DNA of 64,000 nt, from positions 186,001-250,000 of the forward strand of contig NZ_FOQO01000002.1 of the NCBI RefSeq assembly GCF_900113765.1. The letters are read 5' to 3'. A model generated the notes under the pieces. That model was given only the letters and a program-made list of their open reading frames with translations, did no database searches and was not told where the DNA came from. The stretch comes from Parapedobacter indicus. GTDB lineage: Bacteria > Bacteroidota > Bacteroidia > Sphingobacteriales > Sphingobacteriaceae. A program made the position numbers and the translations under genes. Below, piece by piece: positions 18,221 to 27,541 of this stretch (the stretch's first letter is position 1; each line of letters begins with the position of its first letter).

Positions 18221-20662
18221 ATGATAAAAAAATATGCATTACTTTTGGTAATAACCCTTGCATACCTCGCGGTCGAAGCCCAGGAGATTCATTTCAATAC
18301 AACCGATTTTCGATTAACCGTCGATGCCAGCGGATTCGTAGTCAGTTTGTATGACAAATCCAATCAAAAGGAATACATTCCTCGTGACCTCACGGCTCCT
18401 TTGTTGGCGATACGCGCAAACGGACAATACATCAATCCCACCGGAGTCGCCCAAAATGGGAATGGGTTAAAACTTTCTTTCGGAAAAAATGGAACGGCCG
18501 ATATACAAGCTGAGGCAAAGGCCGACTACATCCGGTTTGAACTTAAAACAGTGGAATATCCGGAAGAAATTGAACTCGTCGTCTGGGGGCCGTTTCCAAC
18601 CACGATCCATGAATCCATCGGGGAAAGCGTAGGAGTAGTAAAAGACCCACATTTCGCGGTAGGTATCCAAGCGCTCAACGTTAAAACACTGGGAGGGTAT
18701 CCCAGTGAAGAGAGCGATATAGAACCGTCGTTCGATATTTTCCAAACAGGCAGTCTGGAAGATATCAGCGAAGAAGCGAGAACAAAGAAACAATACCGCG
18801 GACAGACAGCAAAAGCAACAGATTTCGGTAGCATTTTACAAGCTTATACACGCAACAGAGCCAGAACACGGGAAATCAACAATTGGGATCACTCGCATTA
18901 CATCGCACCTAGTTATGAAGACGGCGGCGTCATCGGTTCGGCAATCGCGCTATTCGGCGGTCCACCGGAAGATGCACTTTCAACCATCGGCAAAATCGAA
19001 CTCGCCGAAGGGTTGCCCCACCCGCTGATTGATGGCGTATGGGCCAAAATCAGTCCGCAAGCAACTGCTTCCTACCTTATTCTGAATTTCGATGGAAACA
19101 ACCTGGACAATGCAATCAAACTTACAAAAAAAGCAGGTTTACGATATCTATATCATGGTGATCCGTTCGAGACCTGGGGGCATTTCCGGTTAAAAGAAAA
19201 GGCGTTTCCGCAACAACATAAAAGTCTTAAAAACTACGTCAGCCGGGCCGAAGCACAAGGTGTTGCATTAGGGGTCCATACGCTGTCGGGGTTTATCACG
19301 ACAAACGACCGGTATGTTACCCCCGTACCGGATGCCCGATTGGCCAAGGTAGGGCAAAGTGCATTGACTTCGGAAATTACTGCTGATTCGGAAGAAATAC
19401 CGATCGAATCCCCTTTGTTTTTCAACCAACTAAAAAACAATACGTTGAAAGCGGCCGTAATCGACAATGAGATCATCAGATATCAAGCAGTGTCATCCGA
19501 AGCACCCTGGAAATTGATCGGTTGTGTTCGGGGCGCATATGGCACACAAGCTGTGTCGCATAAAAAAAGCGCAGCCATCGCCAAATTAATGGATCATCCG
19601 TATAAGGTGTTCTTACCCAATGCGGCACTTGCCGAAGAGATTGCTACAAACCTTGCGGATCTCTTCAATGAGACGGGATTAAAGCAAATTTCCTTTGACG
19701 GGCTTGAAGGGGTTTGGTCTACCGGGATGGGGCAATATGCCCGGGCCCTTTTTACAGAAACATGGTACGACCACCTCAATCCGACATTAAAAGGAAACGT
19801 CATCAACGATGCTAGCAACCCAAGCCACTTTAATTGGCACATGAATACCCGATACAACTGGGGCGAGCCCTGGTATGCAGGTTTTCGGGAAAGCCAAACG
19901 CAATATCGATTGATGAACCAGGATTTTTATCGCCGCAACCTATTGCCTGCCATGCTCGGATGGTTTAGCATGTCTACCCAAACCAGTATTGAAGATACGG
20001 AATGGTTGTTGGCGAGGGCAGCGGGATTTGATGCTGGTTTTGCATTTAGTGTCAATTTCGACGCAGTGACGAAAAATGGACAAGCCGACACTATTTTCCA
20101 CACCATCAAACACTGGGAATCGGCACGCATGGCCGGTGCCTTCAATCCTGCACAGAAATTGCGCATGAAGGACATCAACAATGAATTTCACCTGCAACCG
20201 GTAAGTCCGGGAAAATGGCTTCTCTACCCCTACTCGGTACAACGGCACGAATACCAACGTAAAATCCGCCAGCCGGGAGAACCGGTAAACAGTGAATTTG
20301 AATTCAAAAATCCGTTCGAAGCGCAAGTTCCGATTATTATCGTTAATTTCATTGCCGATCCGAATGGCGGCGATGCAGCCATTGAAGAGCTGTCCATCGC
20401 GGTAAGCAATCACGATGTGGTAAAAATCCCCGTAAAGATGGCATCCTTCCAGCGGCTAAAACTGGTCAATGAAAAACAGGTCCAGGTATTTGACCGCAAC
20501 TGGAAATTGTTGGAAACGGTTAACTTACCAAACCCTTTTCCAAAGGTGGCCAGCGGAATGAATAACCTGTCAATCGATGCAGTGTTCACCGGAGAAGGCC
20601 TGCCGAAGCTTCACCTGGAGATTAAAACCGCAGGAAAAGGAGAAGAGGTAACAGCACCCTAA
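18221..20662 (+). CDS. Exported 813-aa glycosidase-like protein of unknown family
   Basis: I do not recognise a named family. A signal peptide (about 1-20, ending VEAQ) is followed by a beta-sandwich-like region (about 22-270) of the kind that precedes glycosidase barrels (RLTVDASGFVVSLYD). A predicted TIM barrel starts near 280 (ATASYLILNFDG, then GLRYLYHGDPFETWGHF). Inside it, about 385-460, sits a small module with EIIRYQAV and the RGAYGTQAVSH pattern, resembling domains found in phage tail proteins. The barrel resumes with ISFDGLEGVWSTG, where Asp493 and Glu496 are acidic candidates for catalysis, and a C-terminal beta domain follows from about 650. Position in a SusCD locus beside GH31 and GH123 genes supports a glycoside hydrolase role; this is inference. 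Confidence 0.6.
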   Translation: MIKKYALLLVITLAYLAVEAQEIHFNTTDFRLTVDASGFVVSLYDKSNQKEYIPRDLTAPLLAIRANGQYINPTGVAQNGNGLKLSFGKNGTADIQAEAKADYIRFELKTVEYPEEIELVVWGPFPTTIHESIGESVGVVKDPHFAVGIQALNVKTLGGYPSEESDIEPSFDIFQTGSLEDISEEARTKKQYRGQTAKATDFGSILQAYTRNRARTREINNWDHSHYIAPSYEDGGVIGSAIALFGGPPEDALSTIGKIELAEGLPHPLIDGVWAKISPQATASYLILNFDGNNLDNAIKLTKKAGLRYLYHGDPFETWGHFRLKEKAFPQQHKSLKNYVSRAEAQGVALGVHTLSGFITTNDRYVTPVPDARLAKVGQSALTSEITADSEEIPIESPLFFNQLKNNTLKAAVIDNEIIRYQAVSSEAPWKLIGCVRGAYGTQAVSHKKSAAIAKLMDHPYKVFLPNAALAEEIATNLADLFNETGLKQISFDGLEGVWSTGMGQYARALFTETWYDHLNPTLKGNVINDASNPSHFNWHMNTRYNWGEPWYAGFRESQTQYRLMNQDFYRRNLLPAMLGWFSMSTQTSIEDTEWLLARAAGFDAGFAFSVNFDAVTKNGQADTIFHTIKHWESARMAGAFNPAQKLRMKDINNEFHLQPVSPGKWLLYPYSVQRHEYQRKIRQPGEPVNSEFEFKNPFEAQVPIIIVNFIADPNGGDAAIEELSIAVSNHDVVKIPVKMASFQRLKLVNEKQVQVFDRNWKLLETVNLPNPFPKVASGMNNLSIDAVFTGEGLPKLHLEIKTAGKGEEVTAP

Positions 20663-20670
20663 TAACCACT

Positions 20671-22830
20671 ATGATAAAGCGAACCTTAATAAGCTTTTTA
20701 ATCGTCTTTCATACCTACCCGGGGTATTGCAGGCGGGAACCAAGTATCGCCACGAACATCCCCTGGCAACAGGTAGCCCCCGGTGTATGGAAAGGGATTG
20801 TCGGCACACCCGATCAGATCTCTCCGCTGTCCGTGGCCGAAATTAAACCTCGCATCGAAGCATTGACCTCGCTGGGAAACCTACCTTTTCCAGCCCAGCT
20901 CAACGAAGGGGTCGCCGAAGTACACAATCACCTCACCAGTCTCCGCTTTCCGCTTCGCCGCGGCGAAGAGATCTATGGACTGGGGCTGCAATTCAAATCG
21001 GTCAAACAGCGCGGTACCATCAAGCAACTGCGGGTCGACCATTATGGAGGTACCGACAATGGCCGCACCCACGCGCCTGTTCCTTTCTATGTCACCGACA
21101 ACGGCTATGGAGTGCTCATAAACACGGCAAGATACCTCACCGTTTATGCCGGGACGGGGGTACGGAAAGACAGCAATGATCCGCCACCTGAAATGAACCG
21201 GAACTCCCAACGCGACTGGAACCCACAGCCCTATTCGGATGCGGTGGAAATCGCCATCCCCGCATCAGGCACCGAAATCTACGTGTTTGCGGGAAAGAAT
21301 ATGATGGAAGTGGTCCAACGCTACAACCTGTACTGCGGTGGCGGTATATTGCCTCCGAAGTGGGGTTTAGGGTTTACCCACCGAACGCCCACGCTGTACA
21401 GCGACCAAGAGGTGATGAACGAAGTCGAACAGTTTAATGCGAAGGGATATCCACTGAGCTTTGTAGGCTTGGAGCCTGGCTGGCAATCCCGATCATACCC
21501 CAATACGTTTGTTTGGGATAGCACCCGGTTTCCCCGTCCAAACTATTTTGTCAACGAATTGCTGAAACGGCACATCCGTGTTAACCTGTGGATAAATCCG
21601 TATGTATCCAGCTATTCACCCATCTATAAAAAAATTACACCTTACACTGGCTCGCATACCGTATGGGTGGGAGAAGTGCCGGATTTTTTTATGCCCCAAG
21701 CGCGTAAGCTCTATAAACAGCTCTTCACCACACAACACCTTGACATCGGCGTGTCGGGTTTTAAAGTGGATGAAGTGGATGGTTACGACAATTGGCTATG
21801 GCCCGATGTAGCCAAATTTCCTTCTGAAACCAGCGCCGAACAGATGCGGCAGGTATATGGACTTCAATTCCAGAAAATGACAGCCGACTGGTTCCGGGAA
21901 AAAAACCAGCGTACCTACGGCCTCGTGCGCGCTTCTAACGCGGGAGCCGCTTCCCTTCCTTATGTGCTTTATAACGACTATTACAACCATCGCGACTTCA
22001 TCACCGCACTTTGTAACAGCAGCTTCATCGGTGTGCTCTGGACGCCGGAAGCCCGTTCATCAAAAACCGCAGAAGAATGGCTCCGACGGATGCAGGCCGT
22101 GTGTTTTTCGCCCATGGCCATGCTCAACGCCTGGGCCGACGGCACCAAACCGTGGTCGTTCCCCGAAGTCGAAAAACAGGTAAAGGATGTCATGCTCTTG
22201 CGCATGCAGCTGCTCCCCTACCTGTATACCACCTTCGCTCAGTATCACTTGGAAGGTAAACCGCCTGTGCGGGCGATGCCCCTGGTTGAAGGTTTTAACT
22301 ATTCGGCCAACGCCGAAAAAACGCAATTGCATTCCTCAGACAACCCGTATACCACAACCGTCGTACCCGAGGTAAAAGACCAGTTCATGCTGGGCGACTA
22401 CCTGCTGGTGGCACCCTTGTTCGCCGGAGACACCACCAGAAAGGTCGTTTTGCCCAAAGGTAAGTGGTACGACTTCTATACCGGCGATTATGTAGGCGAT
22501 GGCGAAATCATTGAAGTGCCGACCACGTTGAACTACACCCCACTTTTTGTACGCGACGGTGGAATCATCCCGATGATGCCTCCTATGCTCCATGTGCCTG
22601 AAAACGGCGAAAAGGTCGGGCTCACCGTAAGGCACTACGGCAAAGCCGAAAATTCGACGTACCTATATGACGATGACGGAACCACGTTCAACTATGAAAA
22701 CGGCACCTACAGCCTGTTTAAATTGAGCGTCACCCATGAGGGCGGCAAATTGAAAGGGAGCCAATCAACCGTTAAAGCCGATTATCCTTCCGGCTACCGG
22801 GATTTTTCATGGAAATTTATGACAAAATAG
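20671..22830 (+). CDS. Exported glycoside hydrolase family 31 alpha-glycosidase
   Basis: The 719-aa protein has an N-terminal signal sequence and a GH31 layout. An N-terminal beta-sandwich (about 30-225) has EEIYGLGLQF. The TIM barrel (about 228-560) begins with PPKWGLGFTHRTPTLYSDQEV. Two C-terminal beta domains include the hallmark LRMQLLPYLYTTFAQYHLEG and VAPLFAGDTTRKVVLPKG. The nucleophile is probably Asp367 in GFKVDEVDG. The usual WSGD segment with the acid/base is replaced by LYNDYYNHRDF (435-442), so Asp436 or Asp442 would take that role and the specificity is likely not ordinary alpha-glucosidase. It starts 8 bases after the preceding gene, so the two are co-transcribed. Confidence 0.88.
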   Translation: MIKRTLISFLIVFHTYPGYCRREPSIATNIPWQQVAPGVWKGIVGTPDQISPLSVAEIKPRIEALTSLGNLPFPAQLNEGVAEVHNHLTSLRFPLRRGEEIYGLGLQFKSVKQRGTIKQLRVDHYGGTDNGRTHAPVPFYVTDNGYGVLINTARYLTVYAGTGVRKDSNDPPPEMNRNSQRDWNPQPYSDAVEIAIPASGTEIYVFAGKNMMEVVQRYNLYCGGGILPPKWGLGFTHRTPTLYSDQEVMNEVEQFNAKGYPLSFVGLEPGWQSRSYPNTFVWDSTRFPRPNYFVNELLKRHIRVNLWINPYVSSYSPIYKKITPYTGSHTVWVGEVPDFFMPQARKLYKQLFTTQHLDIGVSGFKVDEVDGYDNWLWPDVAKFPSETSAEQMRQVYGLQFQKMTADWFREKNQRTYGLVRASNAGAASLPYVLYNDYYNHRDFITALCNSSFIGVLWTPEARSSKTAEEWLRRMQAVCFSPMAMLNAWADGTKPWSFPEVEKQVKDVMLLRMQLLPYLYTTFAQYHLEGKPPVRAMPLVEGFNYSANAEKTQLHSSDNPYTTTVVPEVKDQFMLGDYLLVAPLFAGDTTRKVVLPKGKWYDFYTGDYVGDGEIIEVPTTLNYTPLFVRDGGIIPMMPPMLHVPENGEKVGLTVRHYGKAENSTYLYDDDGTTFNYENGTYSLFKLSVTHEGGKLKGSQSTVKADYPSGYRDFSWKFMTK

Positions 22831-22851
22831 AAACCGATAACGATTCTCAAT

Positions 22852-25680
22852 ATGCATCATCTCATCCGAATAGCTGCTGTCATCGCGGCCTTTTCTGGGC
22901 TATCCAATACCCCGTCATTGGCTCAAACCGGCGATATCACCGATCTCCCGAACTATGCCGACCAACCCACCGTGCACGAAGACTGGCTAATCCATTCTGT
23001 CTCCCAAAAAGCAGCGGTTTTCCAGACCGCAGACAACCACCTTGCGCTGAGCAACGGCCTCATTACCCGTACATTTTCGGTAACCCCAGGTGGGGCCACC
23101 ATCGGTCTGGACAACCTGATCACCGGAGAAGCATTGCTCCGATCCATCTCACCCGAAGCTATCTTATGGGTCAATGGTCACGAAATCAGGGTGGGTGGGC
23201 TGATCGGACAGCCGGTTCAAAATTACCTCGATCCTACATGGATACCGCAACTTGAGGCCGATCCCCTGAGCCTTAAATTGGTGTCATGGGATCGTCAACC
23301 CCTTGAAAACCGCTTTGCGTGGGCACCCCGTACCGAATGGCTATCGAAACCAGCCGAAGCGGCGGAAGGCATGATGCTACAGTTTTCATATAAAGCAGAC
23401 GAGGCCACCATTCAACAGCATATCCTGCGCCTTACAAGCGACGATCAACGGCAGAAACTAGTGGACGATCCATTCAGGAGGCTATCCCCCGCCTGGAAGT
23501 TGGTTTCGGCAAACGATGATCGGAGTGCATCCTTTATCAATGAAGGGAAACCCGGCGAAATGATGGGACCGGAAAATCACCCTGTTTTCGCCGAGCAGCC
23601 GCTACCGGCGAGCACCCGGGTAGTCGTCGCACGAATCAATGCCGGTACCGACCGATCTACCGAATACGGCCCGGGCGTGACATTGACCTACCCCGGTAAT
23701 GATAACCTTAAGCTGTTTCTCTCGCCCGGAAACCGGAGTTATGGATTGCTCCATAGGGGTACCATCCGATATGTTAGAGGGATGGATCCTTCGGCATCTC
23801 ATTTTTTACGGCTGCAACTGGAAGAAGGAAAAGTCCGCTGTGCCGTTTCTGTAAACGGCAAGGAATACCAAACGTTGGCTGTTGTCGAAACAACAGCGGC
23901 GCCCGAAAAAATCAGGATCGGAAAAACCGACCCTACCGGAGGAGCTGATCCCGGTCCGAGAACCGGAAACATCGGAAGAAGCCATGTGGAAAGCCTTGTA
24001 CTGCTTGGCGAGCCCATAGCCCCTTCCCGCGATATGGATTTTCTCCGTGATCTCACGGTCCATGTACAGTATGAACTATACGATGGCGTTCCTATGCTCG
24101 GCAAGTGGGTAACCGTCGCGTATGACGGCAAGGATGAAGTAATTGTCAACAACATCCGTACCGAGCACTTGGCTGTAACTGAGGCCGAAAGCGCTGTCGA
24201 ACACAAGCAACGCTGGGAGCTTCCACCGATTTTCGCTCAAAGTGATTTTGCATTTGGCTCGATGTCGCCAAATGCATCGGAAAATGCCGGCGTGGAGTGG
24301 CGCGAAGATTCTACGTATACCACACAGGTCAATTACGCGCTCAGAACGCCTACCGTATTGGTCTGTGAGCCGAAACACGGTGTCGGGCAGGAAATATCTC
24401 CGGGAAAGCCCTTTGAAAGTATGCGCTTATGGGAATTGCTCTATGACAGTTCCGACCGTGAGCGGAGGGGGCTGGCACAACGGAGGATGTACCGAACGAT
24501 CGCCCCGTGGACACAGGAGAACCCCATCATTATGCACGTGCGGAGCGCCGACGATGCGTCTGTTAAAAAAGCGATCGACCAAAGTGCGGAGGTAGGTTTC
24601 GAAATGGTGATCATGACGTTCGGTAGCGGATTCAACCTGGAAGACACCACCGAAGCCAACATCCAACGGATGAAGTCATTACGCGACTATGCACGTAGCA
24701 AAGGAGTCGCTCTGGGTGGCTATTCGCTGCTAGCCAGCCGATCCATCGATGCCAATAACGACGTGGTAATGCCGCCGGGGATGAAACCTACATTTGGCCG
24801 TTCCCCCTGCCTGTTGAGTGAATGGGGCGATCGGTATTTTAACACGCTCTATGATTTCTATGAAAAAACAGGCATGGACATCCTCGAACACGATGGATCC
24901 TACCCGGGCGATGTATGCGCATCGCATCACCATCCCGGCCACCGCGGTCTCGAAGATTCGCAATGGAAACAATTCGTCCGGATACGCGATTTCTATCGGT
25001 GGTGCCGGTCGAAGGGAATTTACCTCAATGTACCCGACTGGTATTTCCTGCAGGGAAGTACCAAAATTGCAATGGGGTACCGGGAAACCAATTGGTCGCT
25101 GCCTCGCGAATACCAGGAAATCATCGAACGGCAGAATATCTACGATGGTACCTGGGAGAAAACTCCTTCCATGGGCTGGATGTTTGTCCCATTGGTCGAA
25201 TACCACGGAGGCGGCCCAGCCGCTACCATCGAACCGCTCCATGAGCACCTCCCTCATTATGAACAGCGTCTCGCCAATCTGTTTGGTGCGGGTGTACAGG
25301 CTTGCTACCGGGGGCCGCAACTTTACGATACACCGGAAACTAAGACACTTGTAAAAAAGTGGGTGGATTTCTACAAACGCCACCGCCGGATACTCGACAG
25401 CGACATCATCCACCTGCGACGTCCCGATGGAAGGAACTACGATGCGATCCTGCACGTTGATCCGACAGGAGAGGAAAAAGGTTTACTCATGATCTATAAT
25501 CCGCTGGACACGCCAATCGAACGGACGCTTACGGTAGACCTCTACTATACGGGGCTACGTGATAAGGCTACGGTTAGCACAAACGATGGTGCCAGTGAAG
25601 TAGTGCCCTTGAACGGTACCACGTTGCAACTGCCCGTAACCGTTCCAGCCAATGGACAGGCTTGGTATGTATTGAAATAA
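22852..25680 (+). CDS. Exported 942-aa protein resembling clan GH-D alpha-galactosidases, with an inserted LamG-like domain
   Basis: After a signal peptide (about 1-25, ending SLAQ) comes a large beta-sandwich typical of GH36-like enzymes (LALSNGLITRTFSVTPGG, later VHVQYELYDGVPMLGKWV). It is interrupted at about 205-388 by a region that reads like a concanavalin/LamG-type domain (SPAWKLVSAN, LQLEEGKVRCAVSVNGKEY). The barrel follows from about 555, with HDGSYPGD containing Asp681 as the likely nucleophile and an unusual HHHPGHRG stretch just after it. The C-terminal part (KWVDFYKRHRRIL, HLRRPDGRNYDAILHV) matches the end domain of GH27/GH36-like proteins. I infer an alpha-galactosidase or alpha-N-acetylgalactosaminidase-like hydrolase; the exact family is uncertain. 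It starts 21 bases after the GH31 gene. Confidence 0.65.
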   Translation: MHHLIRIAAVIAAFSGLSNTPSLAQTGDITDLPNYADQPTVHEDWLIHSVSQKAAVFQTADNHLALSNGLITRTFSVTPGGATIGLDNLITGEALLRSISPEAILWVNGHEIRVGGLIGQPVQNYLDPTWIPQLEADPLSLKLVSWDRQPLENRFAWAPRTEWLSKPAEAAEGMMLQFSYKADEATIQQHILRLTSDDQRQKLVDDPFRRLSPAWKLVSANDDRSASFINEGKPGEMMGPENHPVFAEQPLPASTRVVVARINAGTDRSTEYGPGVTLTYPGNDNLKLFLSPGNRSYGLLHRGTIRYVRGMDPSASHFLRLQLEEGKVRCAVSVNGKEYQTLAVVETTAAPEKIRIGKTDPTGGADPGPRTGNIGRSHVESLVLLGEPIAPSRDMDFLRDLTVHVQYELYDGVPMLGKWVTVAYDGKDEVIVNNIRTEHLAVTEAESAVEHKQRWELPPIFAQSDFAFGSMSPNASENAGVEWREDSTYTTQVNYALRTPTVLVCEPKHGVGQEISPGKPFESMRLWELLYDSSDRERRGLAQRRMYRTIAPWTQENPIIMHVRSADDASVKKAIDQSAEVGFEMVIMTFGSGFNLEDTTEANIQRMKSLRDYARSKGVALGGYSLLASRSIDANNDVVMPPGMKPTFGRSPCLLSEWGDRYFNTLYDFYEKTGMDILEHDGSYPGDVCASHHHPGHRGLEDSQWKQFVRIRDFYRWCRSKGIYLNVPDWYFLQGSTKIAMGYRETNWSLPREYQEIIERQNIYDGTWEKTPSMGWMFVPLVEYHGGGPAATIEPLHEHLPHYEQRLANLFGAGVQACYRGPQLYDTPETKTLVKKWVDFYKRHRRILDSDIIHLRRPDGRNYDAILHVDPTGEEKGLLMIYNPLDTPIERTLTVDLYYTGLRDKATVSTNDGASEVVPLNGTTLQLPVTVPANGQAWYVLK

Positions 25681-25768
25681 AGAAATAGGCAAATTGCACA
25701 ATCGATTGCATGAGCATGCCGGTTGCAAAACTCGTCGTCATTATGTATCATTGGTTTTTCGATTAGCC

Positions 25769-27541
25769 ATGAAACAGAAACAAAAGTATCAGCTACTTAT
25801 CATATTTTTTTTAAGCACAACCCTGTGGCTCTCTGCTTGCAACCAATCGCGTCCCGTAAAATCCTGTGATACATACGCCGAAGCCGACGATCCCGATACC
25901 ACACAGGTTGATTGGTCGGAAGTAAACGGCCTACATTACGCATTCGGTACAATTGATAAACGGTATGCAAAATCCGCTGTCCCCGACGTTACGCAAACGA
26001 CCGAATGGAGCGGGAGCGGCTGGCGGGGTGAGACCATTTCCGCACAACTTGTATTGTGGTCTGATCAACTAGTTGATCAGATCGAATTTGAGTTTTCGCC
26101 ATTCAAAAGCGACAACGGATCAACGATGGATGCCGCTATTGGCCAAGCGCGGTTCGTCAGGTATGTACTAACCGATATTTTTGCATCCGGCTGCGGCCAC
26201 CGCAAACCCGAAGACTTCCCGGTATCGTTATCCGCGGACGCCCTGGACAACGTAACCTGTTTTGACATGGCAGCCAACACTACACAGCCCGTATGGCTGA
26301 GTTTTGTCATCCCATCAGATGCCTCTCCAGGCATCTACACGAGCACATTACAGATGCATACGCAAAATGCAGGCACGAAAAAACTCAATATCTCCATTGA
26401 AGTACTTCCGCAAACCCTTCCGCCTCCAAGCGATTGGGCGTTCCATCTCGATCTGTGGCAACATCCATCGGCCATCGCACGGATACACGGCGTAAAAGTC
26501 TGGTCGGAAGAACACTGGGAACTGATGAAAGTCCCGATGAAGATGCTGGCCGATGCCGGGCAAAAAGTGATCACCGTCAATGTCAATAAAGACCCTTGGA
26601 ACAACCAATGTTTCGATCCCTACGAAGATATGATCCGTTGGACCAAAAAAACAGATGGTACTTGGGCGTACGACTATGCCATCTTTGATCGATGGGTCAA
26701 TTTCATGATGGATTTAGGAATCGACGAGCTCATCAACTGCTATTCGCTACTTCCCTGGAATCATGAAATCCACTACCTCGATGAGGCTTCAGGAGATACG
26801 ATTAACGTCAGTGCAAAGCCCGGCAGCAGCGAATTCAGGGATCTTTGGACACCATTCCTGACCGCTTTCCGCGACCACCTAAAGACAAAGGGCTGGCTGG
26901 AATTGACCAACATTGCCATGGACGAGCGCTCGCCCGAAGAGATGGAAATCGCATTGGCCTTGTTGGAAAAAGTGGTTCCCGACTTAGGTGTAGCCCTTGC
27001 CGATAACCATAAAAGCTATCAAAAATACCCGATGCTGAAGGATATCTGTGTGGCGGTTAGTGCCGATTTCGATAAAACCGATCTGGCCTTCCGGAAACAA
27101 CACGGCTTGATCAGTACTTATTACGTATGTTGTGCAGACGAATTCCCCAACGTTTTTACGTTTTCAGACCCGTCCGAAGCCGTTTTCATGGGCTGGTATA
27201 CGCGGGCTACAGGGCTTGATGGTTACCTGCATTGGTCCTATAATTCCTGGACGGAAAATCCGCTCGTCGACTCGCGATTCCGCACCTGGCCCGCAGGGGA
27301 TACGTACCTCATTTATCCGGAAGGCCGAAGTTCCATCCGGTTTGAACGGATGAAGGAAGGCATCCAGGATGCGGAAAAAATACGGATTTTACGTGAGCAA
27401 TTTACAGCGGCGACTGAAACGGAAAAACTAAAGACACTGGAAAACGAGGTAACCAAGTTCTCGATCAAAAAAGCACCTGATTCGACTACTGCCGCATTGG
27501 TTAACCATGGAAAGAAAATACTGGAGGAATTAAGTCGATAG
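25769..27541 (+). CDS. Glycoside hydrolase family 123 (beta-N-acetylgalactosaminidase-type) lipoprotein
   Basis: GH123 enzymes remove terminal beta-linked GalNAc by a substrate-assisted mechanism using a neighbouring Asp-Glu pair. Here the pair is Asp385-Glu386 in NIAMDERSPEEM. The protein starts with a lipoprotein signal (LWLSAC, Cys24), followed by an N-terminal beta domain (about 90-235) and the DUF4091-type catalytic barrel (about 240-560) with the late motif GLDGYLHWSYNSW. The length of 590 aa is usual. I chose the ATG at 25769 because it gives a clean lipoprotein signal; a TTG farther upstream would place 25 polar residues before it. The 88-base gap to the preceding gene is the largest in the enzyme run. 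The end overlaps the convergent uvrC by 12 bases. Confidence 0.85.
   Translation: MKQKQKYQLLIIFFLSTTLWLSACNQSRPVKSCDTYAEADDPDTTQVDWSEVNGLHYAFGTIDKRYAKSAVPDVTQTTEWSGSGWRGETISAQLVLWSDQLVDQIEFEFSPFKSDNGSTMDAAIGQARFVRYVLTDIFASGCGHRKPEDFPVSLSADALDNVTCFDMAANTTQPVWLSFVIPSDASPGIYTSTLQMHTQNAGTKKLNISIEVLPQTLPPPSDWAFHLDLWQHPSAIARIHGVKVWSEEHWELMKVPMKMLADAGQKVITVNVNKDPWNNQCFDPYEDMIRWTKKTDGTWAYDYAIFDRWVNFMMDLGIDELINCYSLLPWNHEIHYLDEASGDTINVSAKPGSSEFRDLWTPFLTAFRDHLKTKGWLELTNIAMDERSPEEMEIALALLEKVVPDLGVALADNHKSYQKYPMLKDICVAVSADFDKTDLAFRKQHGLISTYYVCCADEFPNVFTFSDPSEAVFMGWYTRATGLDGYLHWSYNSWTENPLVDSRFRTWPAGDTYLIYPEGRSSIRFERMKEGIQDAEKIRILREQFTAATETEKLKTLENEVTKFSIKKAPDSTTAALVNHGKKILEELSR

Noticed and set aside
24730..25455. 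Open frame of 241 codons on the minus strand inside the GH-D-like gene
   Set aside because: It lies wholly opposite a gene with a clear signal peptide and fold motifs, has no promoter or recognisable domain, and its composition fits a mirror frame.
18221..27541. Glycosaminoglycan (chondroitin or heparan) utilization locus
   Set aside because: GH123 and GalNAc suggested it at first, but there is no polysaccharide lyase, GH88 or sulfatase.
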